Below are positions 61,446 to 64,000 of a DNA stretch of 64,000 nucleotides, piece after piece (positions within the stretch are counted from its first letter, which is position 1; each line of letters begins with the position of its first letter). Both the position numbers and the translations under genes were made by a program. The notes under the pieces were generated by a model. The model did not search any database. It was given only the letters and a program-made list of their open reading frames with translations, and was not told where the DNA came from. The stretch is taken from NCBI RefSeq assembly GCF_020509005.1, contig NC_063017.1, positions 2,294,001 through 2,358,000 of the forward strand, written 5' to 3'. The stretch comes from Fulvia fulva. Lineage: Eukaryota > Ascomycota > Dothideomycetes > Mycosphaerellales > Mycosphaerellaceae.

Positions 61446-64000
61446 GCCGATAACTAGCCTCGACACGCTTAGTATTATCTAGTATAACGTTAACTATAGC
61501 AAGGACATAGTCTAGAACCATTTCTTATACGAGGCGGACCCGTACGTCTACTACGTCCTAGTAATCTAGGAGCTATAGATTAACCCGTACTATAAGAGAC
61601 TAACGACCTACAAGTTACTAGGCTATACGACATATCTACGAGGCGACGGCAGACCCCGTACGTGCTTCTATATTAGTAAGGACATAATAGAATCCGACTA
61701 GGAGGTAGTGTACTACGTAGACGAAGAAGGCGGGGGCGATATTACCTCCCTCTACGTAGGTAGCACCTAGATACACAACCTATATATATAACCGCTAGCC
61801 TCGAGGTCTAGCCGCGACCTAGGGGTCTATAGACACCTAGACAGTGCGCTTAAGAGACAAGGATACTACATCGTAGTAGGAGACTTTAACGTATACTACC
61901 CTTCCTAGGAAAGCCTTATATAGCCGTGCCCTATAGCCGACGAAGTACTCGACTTGATAGCGAGCAACGTAATTGCCCTTAATACCCCGAAGGACCTAGG
62001 CACCTAGAAGAGAGGGGGACTCTAAGGCACGATCGACCTCTCCTAGATCTTAGATAGCTACTACTATATAGTAACCTCCTATAGGATCGAATATATACTC
62101 GAGGCGTTATTAGACTATATACTAGTCAGGACCGCTATTACGACATAGATACAACGTACACTAGCGAGAACCCCTAAGCTAAACTAGGGAAAGGCCCACT
62201 AGGCTAACATCTAGGCGTACCTCGATAACTCCGAGAGGCTAGTCTAGATCGCGTAGTAGCAATATATTAGTAAAGACGAGATAGACGAGATAGTCTAAGG
62301 GTTAATAGACGAGATAAGAAAAGCGACCTTACTTTACGTTCCGCTTACCTAACTAACGATATAGTCTAAACTATACTAGATGCTAAAGTACACTACGGTA
62401 GTAAGAGAAGTAAGGAGAGCCCGCCGGGTATAGACGAGCAGCTATAGCGAGGAGGCCTAGAACGTATATAGGGAGGCATACTAATAGAAGAAAGCTATAA
62501 TACGGAGGGAGAAAGCAGTCGGCTAGAGGGCTATAGTAGAGGAAATCGCCGGCAAGCTAGCGAGGATATAGAAGCTAGCGAAATGGGCCCGATAGGACCC
62601 TATACAGAGCCCCTCCTTCTCTATCCTAGCGCTACAATCGCCTAGTAGCCCGGTTAGCGACCCCGAGGCCAAGGCGCGTCTACTAGCTAGTAAGTTCTTC
62701 CCGCCCCTAGTCGAGGCTAATCTAAGCGACATAAATAGCTCTACTCCCCTAGCCCCTAGTATCGCGGTCCGATAGGAGGTGTCCGAGGGAGAAGTTACCG
62801 CTATACTTAGGAAGTTACCGGCGAAGTAAGCCCCGGGGCCGGATAGGATCCTAAACGAGCTACTAAAGAAGTATAGAGATCAACTAGCCCTAGTAGTCGT
62901 AGCGATCTTTAACGCCTACCTATAGACCGGATACTACCCGATAGTATTTAAACAATCGACGATAGTAGTCCTACGTAAGCCGTAAAAGGAAGACTATACG
63001 TAGGTAAAGTCGTACCGCCCGATTACGCTCCTTAATACTCTTAGGAAGGCGCTTAAAAAGCTAGTTATAACGAGACTCTCCGAGGCGGTAGAGGAATACT
63101 CCCTACTCCCGGACACCTAGATAGGTGCGCACCTATAGCGATCGATACTATCCGCGATAGAACTTATCACCTCTTAGGTAAAGGCTATCTAGTATAAGAA
63201 TAGGGACAAGGTGGCTTCCTTACTTAGCCTAGACATATTAGGAGCCTTCGACTACGTATTATACCCGCGGCTACTCTATATCCTAAGGTCGAAAGGACTC
63301 CCTAAGTAGCTTATTAACTTCGTACGGTCCTACCTCTAAAACCGTAGTACGTCGATTCTAGTCGGCTAGTATAGAAGCCTATTTTAAGTAGTCTACACTA
63401 GAATCCCGTAAGGCTTAACGCTAGTACCTATTCTGTTCCTCTTCTTTATAGCGACGCTACTCCTAGCCCTAGAATCTTAGAACACCGCTACGAGCGGCTT
63501 CGTAGACGACACGAACATCCTAGCGTAGTCTTCCTCGACTAAGGAGAACTATAGGCTACTAGAAGAGAAGCATAAGATCTACGAGGACTAGGCTAGGAGG
63601 CACGGGGCTCGGTTTGCCCTAGAAAAGTATAATCTAATACACTTTACGCGCCGGCTACGATTCTATAATATATAAGCTTCTATCTAGATATAGGGGCATA
63701 CGACTAACCCGGTAGATCAGCTTAGGATCCTCGGACTATAGGTAGACCCGGCGCTACGGTAGAGGAAGTACGTATAGGCAATATTACGGAAAGCTAAACA
63801 GAATATAGCATTATACTAGAGGCTTACTACGTCTATATAGAGCGCGGACTTCCGGTAGTTACGACTCCTATATACGGCTATTATACGGCTAGTCCTTACC
63901 TATAGTAGCTAAGTATAGTCCTTAGGCGAGAGGGCCTACCTATCGAAGGGACTCGCCGCGCCGCTAGCGAAGATCTAAAACTAATGCCTAAGGAAGGTTA
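61446..64000 (+). pseudogene. LINE-F ORF2 (endonuclease, RT), RIP-degraded, runs off the window
   Basis: Endonuclease start RLSIIQYNVNYSKD near 61460-61495. GDFNVYYPS near 61870-61895. RT with RPITLLNTLRKAL near 63015, SLDILGAFD near 63222-63252, a GLTLVPILFLFF block near 63420-63450, and an intact SGFVDDTNILA near 63490-63530. CA survives at several places, so the RIP load is lighter than in Gypsy-E. The element is cut by the window end; stops make the frame non-functional. Confidence 0.82.

Overview
The window is a nest of transposable elements from a filamentous ascomycete (Pezizomycotina); the genus cannot be told from the sequence. Three things point there: (1) most repeats are saturated with C-to-T changes at CpA (CA/TG lost, TA gained on both strands), the signature of repeat-induced point mutation (RIP); (2) the elements belong to fungal groups: Tf1/sushi-type chromoviruses, Tad-like LINEs, Ty1/copia elements and Fot1/pogo transposons; (3) the only host-like gene has fungal-type introns of 52 and 57 bp. 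No rRNA, tRNA gene, CRISPR array or bacterial feature was seen.

Region 1-44476 is essentially one RIP-destroyed Ty3/Gypsy element on the minus strand ('Gypsy-E': integrase and RNase H 1-1173, RNase H/RT/protease 24567-26341, linker 38404-38991, gag about 42276-44000), split by successive insertions. LINE-A (3' end at 1174) is split by LINE-B (2342-7320). LINE-C (11384-23715) is split by an intact chromovirus (13588-20809). Chromovirus-2, a RIP-damaged copy (26347-38398), is split by an intact LINE-D (29610-34502). A 1.1-kb pogo derivative, a truncated LINE-E and a solo copia LTR break up the gag end. Most junctions are supported by target-site duplications readable in the sequence.

Region 44477-50011 is an intact Ty1/copia element with 233-bp LTRs and a 1508-codon ORF. 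After 1.4 kb of RIP-degraded DNA with a minisatellite comes a second pogo derivative (51419-52534). RIP stops inside it, near 52085.

Region 52085-55920 is not RIP-mutated. It holds a predicted three-exon gene for a small secreted cysteine-rich protein (52901-53405, 131 residues, 8 cysteines), a 1.88-kb Fot1-type transposon with a broken transposase (53467-55346), and a gene fragment resembling the start of a large fungal DUF6606-type protein. Region 55920-64000 is again RIP-degraded: pogo derivative 3, a copia integrase fragment, a pogo transposase, a probable LTR with gag, and a LINE running off the window end.

Three autonomous-looking elements (chromovirus-1, copia, LINE-D) carry open frames and no obvious RIP although RIP-damaged relatives lie beside them. 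They appear to have moved after the last effective round of RIP. The secreted-protein gene in a spared island inside this repeat compartment is the most interesting host feature.
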